Under the pieces are notes generated by a model. The model was not told the origin of the DNA, searched no databases, and saw only the letters and a list, made by a program, of their open reading frames with translations. This document shows positions 24,486 to 33,902 of a stretch of 64,000 nt of DNA, piece after piece. Where the stretch lies: contig NZ_JBHJMR010000006.1 in NCBI RefSeq assembly GCF_042310355.1, forward strand, positions 62,001 through 126,000, read 5' to 3'. Position numbers and translations under genes: made by a program. This DNA is from Wenzhouxiangella sp042310355 (GTDB taxonomy: Bacteria; Pseudomonadota; Gammaproteobacteria; Xanthomonadales; Wenzhouxiangellaceae). Every line of letters starts with the position of its first letter. Within the stretch, counting starts at the first letter, position 1.

Positions 24486-24990
24486 AATAATATCATCCCC
24501 GTACAGTGTGTAAAAAGTAGGAGCACCCCACTCCCTGACTTCCAGATGCATCCGAACCTCGCCAGGCATCTGTTTCGAAACTGGCCAAAAATGTGGTGAA
24601 ACCTGGGGTACTCAAGATTGGCAGGAGATCTCCTACGCCTGTCCACGACCTCCCTTGCGAGAATCGTGAGCACGCTGGTCGGTAGCTTCTGTCCGATAGT
24701 TGCTCGGATCCCGCGGCGGCAAGTCAGTAGCCGCGGGTCCAATACGTGTTGCTTGCGCTGCCAGTGGAAGCAGATATCCTATTGCCATAAGGAGCACCCT
24801 GTTGATTCTAAGAGGACTTCACCGTCCGCCCACTTTCTGTACAGCTCCTATGGCGCTGTCGATCGTGGTTCAACGTGACAAGTCAGCGAGCTCTCATGTT
24901 CGCACCGGCGGACCTGGCATCCAGTCAGCGATCTTCGTCTTTAGTCGTAGGAGATAATGCCGCTCTCTTGTAGGAATATTCCTACAGGGA
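24486..24990. other. Intergenic region with decayed right-end palindromes
   Basis: About 500 nt without a supported gene. A GGAGATCTCC palindrome with flanking GTGG/GGGTA traces lies near 24586-24637. A perfect GTAGGAATATTCCTAC palindrome at 24970-24985 immediately precedes the next left end, without the usual ATCGTGGGTG sequence. The rest shows no recognisable feature. Confidence 0.5.
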
Positions 24991-25586
24991 GAAGAACCAG
25001 GACACCCATCATTTTTGTAGCCGCATCGGCGGCTTTCGGGTTGGGGGATCTTCGGATCAGCTGAGGAGGGGGCCGGAAAGTGGCGCGAATTGGGCGGTCG
25101 GGCGCTTCGTTGGGGGTCTTGCGCCTAATTCGCTCACTGGCTTGTGGCCGTCGTCGCCTGGGCCGGGGAGTCGTGGTTGCTGATAGACCCCGGGAATACT
25201 GCCATCCAACGCTCTGCGACCTTCCGATCGGACCACTGCCAGGGCGCTTGCGGGTCGCTGCGGAGAACCACGTTCGTATGGCTCAACATGGCGGCGTAGG
25301 CGTACACGGAAACTGCGAAGCTGTCAGCCAGCTTGAAGATCCGAGATTCGATCCATTGACGCCGATGTTCGAAGTCCTTGCCCGATTGTTGGTCGATGCC
25401 GCACAGAAACGCACGCCGGACGCAACGGCTCACGCAATGGTAGAAGCCCGGCTCCTCGTCGCTGACCAGTTGGCTGCGAGGATAGGCCATCGGCCAATGT
25501 TGGCCTCGAACAGGTTCCCTTGGCATCCGGCGAATGTCGTGAGGATCGGTAGGAAATTTCCTACAAATCATGGGTGTCCCGGATTC
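24991..25586 (-). mobile_element. RAYT deletion derivative with both ends
   Basis: A variant left end GAAGAACCAGGACACCCATC followed by the hairpin AGCCGC-ATCG-GCGGCT. Right-end palindrome GTAGGAAATTTCCTAC at 25549-25564, then AAATCATGGGTGTCCCGGATTC. Between them is only the N-terminal third of the transposase gene. The left-end subtype recurs at 29415. Confidence 0.8.
25165..25490 (-). pseudogene. RAYT N-terminal fragment with mutated HUH motif
   Basis: Encodes about 108 residues from MAYPRSQLVSDEEPGFYHC to 'AVFPGSISN', then runs out of homology. The HUH pair is changed to H-T-N ('MLSHTNVVLRSD'), so one metal ligand is lost. The start codon and 58-nt leader are intact. It is not expected to be active. 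Confidence 0.8.
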
Positions 25587-25658
25587 CCGATCCAGACCTT
25601 GCTGAATGCCTCTCGGTTCTTGCCGCTGCTTGATACACGACGTGACCCCGCTGCCTTT

Positions 25659-26369
25659 TCATGACCGCGGCCCGAAGCGACGTTGCGCGGCGCGGCGTGC
25701 GATTCCATCGTTGATCGGGCTGAATATCGCGAGCAGTAAGAAAAGGAAAGGCACCATCGAGACATGGGCATCCGGAAGCACCCATATCAAAGCCACAATG
25801 ACCATTGAAAAGACCACTGGAAACATCCATCGAATCACCTCGGTCCAGGTATCGAAGGCTTCTTCCTTGCACATCGCCAGGGCGTCGCGCAGTCGCCAGG
25901 CGTGCCAGTACAGACCGGCCATGATCGAGCACAACAAAATGAAGCCGAGACCGTATAGCGAGACCAGCACGCGAAACTGGTGGAACGTTTCGAACTCGAA
26001 CGTCGAGGGCAGCCATCCCCCACTGAAAAAGGAAAAACCACTTTCCATCAGGATTTTCAACGGGTAAACGTAGATCATGACCATCATGATCAAAGCAAAG
26101 GTCAGAATGACTGAGGGCAGGTCCTCGAGGCCGAAGCGATCGCTCCAACGCTGATGCCCGTACCAGAAGAACAGGATGATCAGCATGCTGCCAGCAAATG
26201 CCGGCGCACCTTGCAACGCCACGACCAGCTCGTCATAGTTGGACGGCACTTTGTCGATCGAGATCGCCAGCAAGGCAGCGGAAAAGGCAAAAGCCGCATC
26301 GGTAAAGGTTTCGAGCCGGGTCATTTGTGCCCCCCGGCGAGGGAATCTGGACGCGTTCATGGGAGTCAT
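25659..26369 (-). CDS. TMEM175/DUF1211-like membrane protein
   Basis: 236 residues, about six hydrophobic segments. The N-terminal 'TRLETFTDAAFAFSAALLAISI' matches the first-helix signature of TMEM175/DUF1211 potassium channels (RxxxFSD), here with FTD. Bacterial members are potassium-selective channels, but this copy is only one repeat and its FSD is altered, so activity is inferred. The frame has an alternative start at MTRLETF, 15 codons in, which would begin right at the signature. Confidence 0.75.
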   Translation of the reverse strand: MTPMNASRFPRRGAQMTRLETFTDAAFAFSAALLAISIDKVPSNYDELVVALQGAPAFAGSMLIILFFWYGHQRWSDRFGLEDLPSVILTFALIMMVMIYVYPLKILMESGFSFFSGGWLPSTFEFETFHQFRVLVSLYGLGFILLCSIMAGLYWHAWRLRDALAMCKEEAFDTWTEVIRWMFPVVFSMVIVALIWVLPDAHVSMVPFLFLLLAIFSPINDGIARRAAQRRFGPRS

Positions 26370-26465
26370 TCTGGCACCGCAGCCCCATCAGGCCAAGATG
26401 CCAGAAGTCATTTCAGCAAAGAAAAACCATGGCACCGTGAATTCCTGCCGAGTTCCCTGGGCTTC

Positions 26466-26690
26466 CTATTCGAAGCGATCCGAGAACAGCGCATCGACGA
26501 CTCCAAGCGCACCTCTGGCTACGCTGAATAGTTCATGGACTTCTTCGATGTCCTGGTCAGCTCGATAGATGATCCAGTTACTGTTTGGGCTGAACTGGAA
26601 ATCGAAGACATCTCCGTCAATCACCAGCGGTGCGTTCAGTTTGACGCTGTCACCACCCGCGAGCGGTACGCCGTATAGTTCGAACGTGCC
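26466..26690 (-). pseudogene. C-terminal remnant of an exported PD40/TolB-like protein ending in the DRFE motif
   Basis: Minus-strand codons after a stop read '...GTFELYGVPLAGGDSVKLN...' and '...FDFQFSPNSNWIIYRADQD...', then end in GVVDALFSDRFE. 'FSPNSNWIIYRAD' is a PD40/TolB propeller-blade sequence. No start codon or signal peptide remains. It adds another unrelated protein family carrying the C-terminal F-x-D-R-F-E motif. The rest of 26370-26780 holds nothing else convincing. Confidence 0.6.
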
Positions 26691-26783
26691 GGTCCATCGA
26701 CATTAACCTTGCCCTGATGACTTTGTGTCGAAATATTGTGGTAATTCGTATCTTGCGTGTCCTGGAGTTTGCTCTTTAGCGAA

Positions 26784-27083
26784 CTACAGGTAGTCCTCTT
26801 CTCGCTGGTGACGCACGGCGAGCACGGTCACTGTTTCGTGGGTCTCGACTTCGAACAGCGCAACATAGCCAGATTGCCCGAAGGAGATCAGTAGTTCGCG
26901 CAGAAACGGGTCGCCATCATCAGCCCGCCGACAGGAGAACGGAAACTCTTCCAAGAAACCGAAGGCACGCTCGATGATACTGAGCGCCTTTTCGGCTGCC
27001 CGAACATCTTCCTGTAGCAGGAAATCGTAAAGTCGCTCGAGATCTGCCCGCGCCTCGGACGTAAAGCGAACGCGGTAACTCAT
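26784..27083 (-). CDS. ParE/RelE-superfamily toxin
   Basis: 99 residues with the ParE pattern: 'YRVRFTSEARADLERLYDFLLQ', 'FGFLEEFPFSCRRADDGDPFLRELLI', 'YVALFEVETHETVTVLAVRHQREEDY'. ParE toxins poison gyrase, while RelE relatives cut mRNA; this sequence is closer to ParE. Its ATG overlaps the stop of the upstream antitoxin gene, the usual antitoxin-toxin order. Confidence 0.85.
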   Translation of the reverse strand: MSYRVRFTSEARADLERLYDFLLQEDVRAAEKALSIIERAFGFLEEFPFSCRRADDGDPFLRELLISFGQSGYVALFEVETHETVTVLAVRHQREEDYL

Positions 27084-27346
27084 TTCTTGCTTCGAGCGGC
27101 CTCGAGCTTGGAGCGCAAGGACTCCATGACCTCATCCTTTCCGGCGTATTGTCCAGACGCCAATGCGGCATCACGCGAGGCCAGTCCACGAGCGATAAAC
27201 TCCCGCTGCATCTTCCGATGCTCGATCTGCCGCCTGAGGGATTCCTCGACAAAGCCACTCAGCGACTCTCCGTCGCGAAGCACGCTTTCCGCGTCCTGGC
27301 GGAGTTCCGGCGTCACCCGAAGCGGTGGAATAGTGGCTGATTTCAT
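27080..27346 (-). CDS. Antitoxin of the ParE-type pair
   Basis: 88 residues from MKSATIPPLRVTPELRQDAE; an earlier in-frame ATG (27370) is possible. The N-terminal 'PPLRVTPELRQDAESVLRDGESLSGFVEESLRRQIEHR' looks like a ribbon-helix-helix DNA-binding antitoxin segment, followed by a basic, helical toxin-binding tail. It would neutralise the toxin and repress the operon. Overlaps the toxin start by four bases. Confidence 0.75.
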   Translation of the reverse strand: MKSATIPPLRVTPELRQDAESVLRDGESLSGFVEESLRRQIEHRKMQREFIARGLASRDAALASGQYAGKDEVMESLRSKLEAARSKK

Positions 27347-27554
27347 CTCAGACAACCAAGTGCATTGCATTAGCGATGCATTCTACGTCACCCTGTCGAC
27401 CCACGCAAGATTCCAGAGGAAACCCAGGCATCCTTGATTCTCTGGAAATCTCCGACATCCCGACGCGCCGAGTCACCAATTGGAATGATCGCTACCTTCC
27501 AGCTAGGTATATTGTGAGTGTCCTGGATTCCGGTTGCGCAGCGCCGCCTGCGGT

Positions 27555-29375
27555 CTAGCGGTATGCGGCGGCCTGCAGCTCGAACAGGGTGGCGTACTGG
27601 CCGTCGAGCGCCATCAATTGTTCATGGGTGCCGATCTCGGTGATGCAGCCCTGGTCCATCACTGCGATCAGGTCGGCCTGGCGTACGGTCGAGAAGCGAT
27701 GCGAGATCAGGATCAGAATGCGGTTGCCGGCCATCGCCTGGAAGTGCTGGAACACTTCAGCCTCGGCTTTGGCATCCATGGCTGCCGTGGGTTCGTCCAG
27801 GATCAGGATGTCGGCATGCTCCCGCATGAAGGCCCGGGCCAGCGCGATCTTCTGCCATTGCCCGCCGGACAGCTCGCGTCCGTCCTTGAACCAGCGGCCC
27901 AGTTGCGTTTCGTAGCCCTTCGGCAGGTCGCGGATGAACTCGTCGGCCAGGCCTTTGGTCGCAGCCGTATGCCATTTCGATTGGTTCTCGAACTCTTCGA
28001 CGTCCCCGGCACCGATGTTGTGGCCCACCAGCCACTGGTAGCGCGCGAAATCCTGGAAGATCACCCCGATGCGATCCTGCAGAGCCCGTTCATCCCAGTC
28101 GCGCAACGAGTTTCCGTCGAGCCGGATGTCCCCGCTTTCGAGTTCGTAGAGGCCGGCGATCAGCTTCGTCAGCGTCGTCTTGCCGGACCCATTTTCGCCG
28201 ACCAGCGCCAGGCTCGTACCGGGTTCCAGCTTGAGGTTGATGCCATCGAGCGCCAGGGTGTCGCTGCCCGGATAGCGGAAGGACAGATCCACGATCTCGA
28301 GCCCGCGGCCGGGGGCCTCGCCCTGACTGACCTTGCCTTCGCGCGCGCGCACCGGCTGCTCGAGAAATTCGTACAGGCTGGTCAGGTACAAATGGTCCTC
28401 GTACATGCCGTTGATCGCGGTCAGGCTGGCACTGACGGCCGACTGACCTTGCTTGAAGACCATCATGTACATCGTCATCTGGCCCAGCGTCAGGCGCCCG
28501 GCCACGGTCGCCAGCACCACCCAGGCAAACGCGCCGTAGAGCGCCAGGGTGCCAACCAGGCCAAGTCCGAACGCCCACCAGCCGCGGCGGATGGTCAGCT
28601 TGCGGTCCTCGCGGAAGATTTTTGTGAAGATGGCCTTGTAGCGCTGGAGCAGGGTCGGCGCCAGGTCGAACAGCTTGACCTCCTTGGTGTAGTCCTCCCG
28701 CGCCAGCACCGATTCGAGGTACATCATTTCGCGCGTTTCGGGCGAACGCCACTGGAACAGCCGGAAGGCCTGACCGGCAAATTTGGCTTCGGCCAGGAAG
28801 GCCGGCAGGCCGCCGGCGATCAGCAACAGCACCGCCCACGGCGAGAACGCGAACAGCAGGCCGCTGAAGCTGACGATGGCAATCCCGTTCTGGATCACGC
28901 CGAAGGTCTTCTGAACCAGCGAAAGCGGTCGCGTGGAGGCCTCTCGCCGGGCGCGGGTGAGCCGGTCGTAGAACTCGGCGTCCTCGAGCTGGGCCAGTTC
29001 CATTTGCTGGGTCTTTTCCAGGATCATCACGTTGACCCGGTGTCCCAGACGCGCGCGCAGCAGGTTGTTGCAGATATTGAGCGCCGTCTGGGAGGCGGCC
29101 ATCGCGGCCACTAGCAGCGCCTCCAGCGAGAGCCAGAACCACACCGCGTCGGTCAGCGTGTTGTTCTGGATGGCGGCCACCACGCTGTCGACCAGCCACT
29201 TGCCGACATAGGCAATCGAGGCCGGCAGCAGGCCGGCGACCAGCGTGAGAAACGCCAGCGCCACCGTGAGCCACGGGCTGGTCGCCCAAACCAGGGAAAG
29301 CGCGCGCCGGCCATAGGTGGCCAGCGGCCGGATCTGGGTGAATATGCCGGGCGGCTGATCAGGCTCGCTGCTCAT
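27555..29375 (-). CDS. ABC exporter (fused permease and ATPase)
   Basis: 606 residues. An N-terminal six-helix exporter domain (about residues 30-330) is followed by an ATPase with Walker A 'LVGENGSGKTTLTKL', signature 'LSGGQWQKIALARAF', Walker B 'ADILILDEPTAAMD' and the switch His in 'ILISHRFSTV'. It works as a homodimer or with a half-transporter partner, and the substrate is not indicated. The nearest relatives by eye are MsbA/NHLM-like or peptide exporters. It stands alone, with no peptidase domain. Confidence 0.92.
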   Translation of the reverse strand: MSSEPDQPPGIFTQIRPLATYGRRALSLVWATSPWLTVALAFLTLVAGLLPASIAYVGKWLVDSVVAAIQNNTLTDAVWFWLSLEALLVAAMAASQTALNICNNLLRARLGHRVNVMILEKTQQMELAQLEDAEFYDRLTRARREASTRPLSLVQKTFGVIQNGIAIVSFSGLLFAFSPWAVLLLIAGGLPAFLAEAKFAGQAFRLFQWRSPETREMMYLESVLAREDYTKEVKLFDLAPTLLQRYKAIFTKIFREDRKLTIRRGWWAFGLGLVGTLALYGAFAWVVLATVAGRLTLGQMTMYMMVFKQGQSAVSASLTAINGMYEDHLYLTSLYEFLEQPVRAREGKVSQGEAPGRGLEIVDLSFRYPGSDTLALDGINLKLEPGTSLALVGENGSGKTTLTKLIAGLYELESGDIRLDGNSLRDWDERALQDRIGVIFQDFARYQWLVGHNIGAGDVEEFENQSKWHTAATKGLADEFIRDLPKGYETQLGRWFKDGRELSGGQWQKIALARAFMREHADILILDEPTAAMDAKAEAEVFQHFQAMAGNRILILISHRFSTVRQADLIAVMDQGCITEIGTHEQLMALDGQYATLFELQAAAYR

Positions 29376-29414
29376 GGAACCAAGTGTACGGGAGCATCAG
29401 GTCCGGGCCGTGAC

Positions 29415-29491
29415 GAAAACCAGGACACCCATCATTTTTGTAGCCGCATCGGCTGCTTTCGGGTTGGGGGATCCTCGGGTCAGCTGAGGCG
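29415..29491 (-). repeat. RAYT left end, variant with GCCGC hairpin
   Basis: GAAAACCAGGACACCCATCA plus the same subterminal stretch as at 24991-25060 (TTTTTGTAGCCGCATCGGCTGCTTTCGGG). It cuts into a transporter gene remnant on its right. Confidence 0.75.
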
Positions 29492-29647
29492 GGGGCCAAC
29501 ACGATCTCGCTGCTGATGCCGGTCCTTGCGGCCACCTCGATCGCCACCGAAGTGTCGCCCGAACTGCTGATGGTGCCCGCGGCGCTGATGATCAATCTGA
29601 TCGCGGCGGTGGTCATTACCGCGGTTGTGATGGTCCGGTTCGGGTGA
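29492..29647 (+). pseudogene. C-terminal remnant of a DASS/SLC13-type anion transporter
   Basis: Codons read '..ANTISLLMPVLAATSIATEVSPELLMVPAALMINLIAAVVITAVVMVRFG' and stop (given in part). 'MPVLAATSIATGVSPxLLMVPAAL' is characteristic of SLC13-type sodium/sulfate symporters near their C-terminus. The following conserved 'ATPPNAIVFG' block is missing, so there is also an internal deletion. The left side is replaced by a RAYT left end. Confidence 0.5.
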
Positions 29648-29760
29648 AGACTGCGTGGCGGTCAAGCTTGGTAAACTGGTGCGTCACCAAGTCGATGCCC
29701 CCTCGGTGATATACCGATGTCGCGGCCATTGCATGCAGTCATACGCCACGGGAGACAGCC

Positions 29761-30588
29761 ATGAACGAGGCCCCCCAAACTTCCTTCAGAGCGGAGCTCA
29801 AGTTTCTCGCCGACCTGTCCCAGCCGCTGGTCTATGTGCCGTCCAAGGGCGGTGGCGACCAGACCGAGCATGTGGGCAACTACCGAAACCACGAGGTCGA
29901 AATCCATGATGCCCGGCGGGCCTTGTCGGGAACGGATCTGGATCGGGAGGGCTTTGTGCTCGTGTCGCACGAGAGCGCCGTCGATGACTTCTACGATGAC
30001 GATGCGCTGCAGTCGATCTATCATCCTGAAATGATCGAGCTGCTCAAGCGACGCACCGGCGCGCAGCGGGTCGAAATCTTCGACGACACGCGGCGAAGCT
30101 CGACCGTTTCCAGTCAGCAGGCGCACGGCACGCGTGATCCGGCCAATATCGTGCATAACGACTACACGCATGATTCGGGGCCGCGTCGTCTGAGTGATTT
30201 CTTCGGCGATTCGCCAGAGGAAGCCGAAAAGCTCCGGCAGGGACGCTTCGCGATCATCAACGCCTGGCGTCCGATTGGCGAGCCGGTCGTCGACCATCCG
30301 CTGGTGCTGTGTGATGCGCGCACGGTCGGGGAGGGCAATCTGGTTCCTGTCGAGCGACGCGGCGAGGACCGGATCGGCGAACTGCAGGTCGCGCTGCACG
30401 ATCCGCGACAGCGCTGGTACTACTACCCGCGGATGGATCGCGACGAAGTCCTGTTCTTCAAGACGTACGACTCGGCGACCGATGGCACGACCCGGTTCAC
30501 GCCCCACTCCTCCTGCAAGGATCCGCGGGCGCCGGACGATGCCCCGCCGCGGGAAAGCCTGGAGACGCGTTGCCTGGTTTTCTATTGA
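29761..30588 (+). CDS. CmcJ/NvfI-family oxygenase-like protein
   Basis: 275 residues. Family-typical stretches are 'VHNDYTHDSGPRR' (candidate iron ligands H and D), 'FAIINAWRPIGEPVVDHPLVLCDARTV', 'EVLFFKTYDSATDGTTRFTPHSSCKDP' (second His, Arg) and 'RESLETRCLVFY'. These mark the CmcJ/NvfI family of 2-oxoglutarate/iron-dependent-like oxygenases found in secondary metabolism. The substrate is unknown and no biosynthetic cluster surrounds it. Confidence 0.85.
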   Translation: MNEAPQTSFRAELKFLADLSQPLVYVPSKGGGDQTEHVGNYRNHEVEIHDARRALSGTDLDREGFVLVSHESAVDDFYDDDALQSIYHPEMIELLKRRTGAQRVEIFDDTRRSSTVSSQQAHGTRDPANIVHNDYTHDSGPRRLSDFFGDSPEEAEKLRQGRFAIINAWRPIGEPVVDHPLVLCDARTVGEGNLVPVERRGEDRIGELQVALHDPRQRWYYYPRMDRDEVLFFKTYDSATDGTTRFTPHSSCKDPRAPDDAPPRESLETRCLVFY

Positions 30589-30643
30589 CGCCGTTTCGTC
30601 GTCGATGGCGCGGCTCGGGTCTGCGGCGTTCCAGCCATGACGT

Positions 30644-30732
30644 GTAGGAAATCTCCTACAAACGCGGGCGACATTTTCCGACCTGCGCGTCGACCGGTGC
30701 GACTTAGCAGAATTCGTGGGTGTCCTGGTTTG
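30644..30732 (+). repeat. RAYT right end, long variant with about 55-nt insert
   Basis: Palindrome GTAGGAAATCTCCTAC, a 50-60 nt segment (AAACGCGGGCGACATTTTCCG...), then AATTCGTGGGTGTCCTGGTTT. The same long variant is present at 33979-34066, so it is a replicating subtype and not a random insertion. Confidence 0.75.
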
Positions 30733-30915
30733 TCTCTTTGGTTTTTCAGGCTGAGATTCCCCTGTTATTGATCCAAAGCAACTGTCATGGAACTGGGTGG
30801 TGTTAGCTTGATGATGTCCGCACCGGGCATCTTGACGGTTGACAGCCTTGAGTCATGGTTGCAGCCGGTTTCGCCAGATGTGCAGAACATTATCTGAATC
30901 AATGGGGTATATGCC

Positions 30916-32262
30916 GTGAGAGTTCCGTTTGTTGCGCTAAAAGTGAGTGCCATGCTTGGCCTGTTGGTATCGAGTCTTGCCGGCGCTTCCTGGGAAGCGC
31001 CTGAGTTGATGGCCTTGGACGTTGCCGATGGTGCTTCGAATGTCCGCATTGCGGCCGGGGGCTAGGGCCTTCTCACCGTGGTATGGATGCAGCAGGAGGG
31101 TACCATCACACGCGTTTATGCCAATCGCTGGGATGGCGAGGCCTGGTTGGATGCCGAGATGATCAGTGGCGAGACGGGCAGGGCGCTGCGTGTCGAGCTG
31201 GACATGAACGATGCCGGTGAGGCGTTGGTGGTGTGGACCGTCTACGAGGAGTCAACCAACCGCATCTATGGCACGCACTGGAACGGCGCGAACTGGTCTC
31301 AGCCAGGGCTCGTCAGCCTTTCCACCGCCGGGACGGAGCCTGATGTGGCGCTCGATGAGTCGGGCAAGGGTGTTGCGGTGTTTCAGCAACACGACGGCGC
31401 ATTTCGCGTCTATGCGAATCAGTGGAGCGGTACCGACTGGGGCATTCCCGAACCGATAGATGCGACTGCAGACTTCAATGCGCAGGCACCGCACGTCGAT
31501 ATGGACGGTTCCGGCAATGCGATTGCCGTGTGGCAACAGCCCGATGGCGACGGCTCGAATATGCGGGCCTTCGCCAACCACCTGACCAACGGCAACTGGA
31601 ATGGCGCCGTGCGGCTCAGCGCAGGTCTCGAGCAATCCAGCTCCTCGGTTGCCATCAGTATGAACGATACCGGTCATGGCCTCGCCATCTGGCGTCTCAG
31701 CGATGGTGCAAATCGACGAATCCAGACCGCTCGGTTTGATGGTTCGGCATGGTCTGGGGCGTTATCGATTGACCCGGGCTCTCAGCGGTTGACTGACCCT
31801 AGAATCGCTCTGAGCCAATCGGGTTCCGCGCTGGCGGCGTGGCGCCTTGATGAAGATAACGAGAGGCGTATTTTCGTCAGCGATTGGGACAGCACGAGCT
31901 GGACGGCGGCCGTGGCTGTCGACGACGGTCTGGACCCGAACATCTCCAATGTTGAGTTGGCCACGGATGATGCAGGCCGGGGGATGGTGAGCTGGAATCA
32001 GACTGATGGTAGTCGAACACGGGTGCATGTCGCACGCTGGAACGGAAGTAGCTGGTCTTCGCCTGACCTGGTCGATGCCGGTACGTATGCCACCTACTGG
32101 GCCGACGTTGCGATGGATGATGTCGGAAACGGCGCAGCGGCCTGGTTGCAGTCAGAAGACCTCTTCCGCGTCTACGTCGCGCGCTATTCGATCGATCCTC
32201 TGTTCTCCGATCGATTCCAAGCCGAGCCGAGCAATTCTTCCAGCCAGTCTTTGCGGCACTGA
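30916..32262 (+). pseudogene. Exported repeat protein interrupted by an in-frame amber codon
   Basis: The GTG at 30916 starts a signal peptide (VRVPFVALKVSAMLGLLVSSLAGASWEAPE). The same frame continues to 32262 with one internal TAG at 31063-31065, between 'NVRIAAGG' and 'GLLTVVWMQQ'. Downstream are about seven similar units of roughly 50 residues ('RVYANQWSGTDWGIPEPID', 'AIAVWQQPDGDGSN', 'THWNGANWSQPGLVS'), probably a beta-propeller. The C-terminus contains SIDPLFSDRFQ. Without the stop it would be a normal 448-residue exported protein, so the stop is recent, suppressed or a sequence error. Confidence 0.75.
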
Positions 32263-32276
32263 TCGGGGGAAAACCG

Positions 32277-32590
32277 GAAAGACCAGGACACCCAAGCGCC
32301 TCGGCCGACCCGATTGCCCGGTAGTGCGGCTCTCGGTGCTTTGAACGCGCCGCATCCACTCGCGGGGATTGCTGGCGACGCTCCATAGCCCCTCGGGCGG
32401 TGCTTCCTCGGCGGCGGAAAGCTTGCCGCGCTTTTCAGGATGGGCCTGGAGCCCGGGCCAGCGACAGGCTTCAGTGCCTTTTCCCTAGATTCTCGGCCGA
32501 GGACCTTCCCAATTGGGGATCGAGCCGACTCGAGGCGGTGCCGGACGGAGGTGTGTTCTGAATCGCGCAGCCTCTCGCACAGGTCCCTTG
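32277..32590 (-). mobile_element. Decayed RAYT element
   Basis: The left-end trace GAAAGACCAGGACACCCA is joined directly to internal transposase sequence on the minus strand ('CGCCTCGGCCGACCCGATTG', 'CTCGGGCGGTGCTTCCTCGG'). Several frameshifts and a deletion follow, up to the codons around DSEHTSVRHRLES. The subterminal region and final codons are missing. The 290 nt after it, up to oleA, show no other feature. Confidence 0.75.
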
Positions 32591-32876
32591 AGGGCCCGGA
32601 AGGCGACGTCGAGGCGTTGCTGATGCAGTGACGTCATGCGGACCGATCATGCCATCGGTGGCCGACGCGAAAATTGAACTCACGAATCCTTCACCTGCCG
32701 AGACAGGCCAGCAACTCCCGTTCGGTGCGTCGACGGGCCAAGGATACGCGGATCGATAATGGGTGTCCCCCGCCCGCTTCGGTTAGCATGGGTGCCGGGT
32801 AGTCGCCCGGGCTACGACACCGACAACACCTGTTCACCGCAGCCTGTGCGGGCTGCGCAGCCAAGAGTTTCCGCCA

Positions 32877-33893
32877 ATGCATTTCAACAACGTCGTCATC
32901 CAGTCCGTGGCCGCCGTGGAGCCGCCGATCCGTCTCGGCTCTGCAGAGATATCACAGCGCCTCAGACCCACCATGGATCGTCTGGGTATTCGAGAAGGTC
33001 TGCTGGAGGAAATTTCGGGTATCAAGTCTCGAAGGCTGTGGGAAGAAGGCACCCGGATATCCGATGCCGCCACGCTTGCGGCAGAGAAGGTCATCGAACA
33101 AAGCGGTGTTGACCGCTCCGGCATTGGCGTGCTCATCAGCACCTCGGTGTCACGGGACTTTCTCGAGCCGTCGACGGCCTGCGTGGTGCATGCCAACCTG
33201 GGCCTGGCGCCCGACTGCCTGAACTTCGATGTGGCCAATGCCTGCCTGGGCTTTCTCAATGCCATGGATATCGTGGCGGGTATGATCGAGCGCGGGGAGG
33301 TGGATTACGCGTTGATCGTTGACGGCGAATCGAGCAGGCAACTCATCGACGCGACCTGTGAACGGTTGCTGGATTCGGCGGTCGATGAAAAGCAGTTCCG
33401 CGCCGAGTTTGCTTCCCTGACCCTCGGGTCGGGCGCTGTCGCCATGGTGATGTCGCGCGGCGACCGGGAGGGGGAAGGCCACAGCTACCGCGGCAGCGTC
33501 ACCCGTGCGGCCACCGGCTACAACCATCTCTGCCAGGGCGATATGGAACGCATGTACACGGACACCCGCACGCTGCTGGGCGCGGGGCTGGAACTTGCAA
33601 CGCAAACGTTCGATGTCGCGCGCGCCTCGCTCGGCTGGGTCGAAAGCGAGCTTGACCAGTTTGTCATTCACCAGGTCAGCAAGGTGCACACCGAGTCCCT
33701 GGTTCAGGTGCTGGGGCTGGACCCTGAAAAGGTCCACGTGATTTATCCGGATATGGGGAATGTCGGCCCCGCCTCGGCACCGATCGTGCTGGCGCAGGTC
33801 GCCGAGGCCGGCAAGCTCGAAAAGGGAGACCGGGTCGCCCTGCTAGGCATCGGCTCGGGGTTGAACTGTTCCATGGCCGAGATCGTCTGGTAA
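32877..33893 (+). CDS. oleA: OleA, thiolase-fold enzyme for head-to-head fatty acyl condensation
   Basis: 338 residues. The OleA active site is complete: C123 in 'DVANACLGFLNAM', H265 in 'DQFVIHQVSK', N295 in 'PDMGNVGPAS', and the OleA-specific glutamate E97 in 'VSRDFLEPSTA'. Adding 20 to each gives the residue numbers I recall for Xanthomonas OleA (E117, C143, H285, N315). OleA condenses two long-chain acyl-CoAs to a beta-keto acid, the first step to long-chain olefins. The partner genes oleB, oleC and oleD, normally adjacent, are not in this window. FabH is the alternative family and is less likely given E97. Confidence 0.9.
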   Translation: MHFNNVVIQSVAAVEPPIRLGSAEISQRLRPTMDRLGIREGLLEEISGIKSRRLWEEGTRISDAATLAAEKVIEQSGVDRSGIGVLISTSVSRDFLEPSTACVVHANLGLAPDCLNFDVANACLGFLNAMDIVAGMIERGEVDYALIVDGESSRQLIDATCERLLDSAVDEKQFRAEFASLTLGSGAVAMVMSRGDREGEGHSYRGSVTRAATGYNHLCQGDMERMYTDTRTLLGAGLELATQTFDVARASLGWVESELDQFVIHQVSKVHTESLVQVLGLDPEKVHVIYPDMGNVGPASAPIVLAQVAEAGKLEKGDRVALLGIGSGLNCSMAEIVW

Positions 33894-33902
33894 CGCGGTC
33901 CG

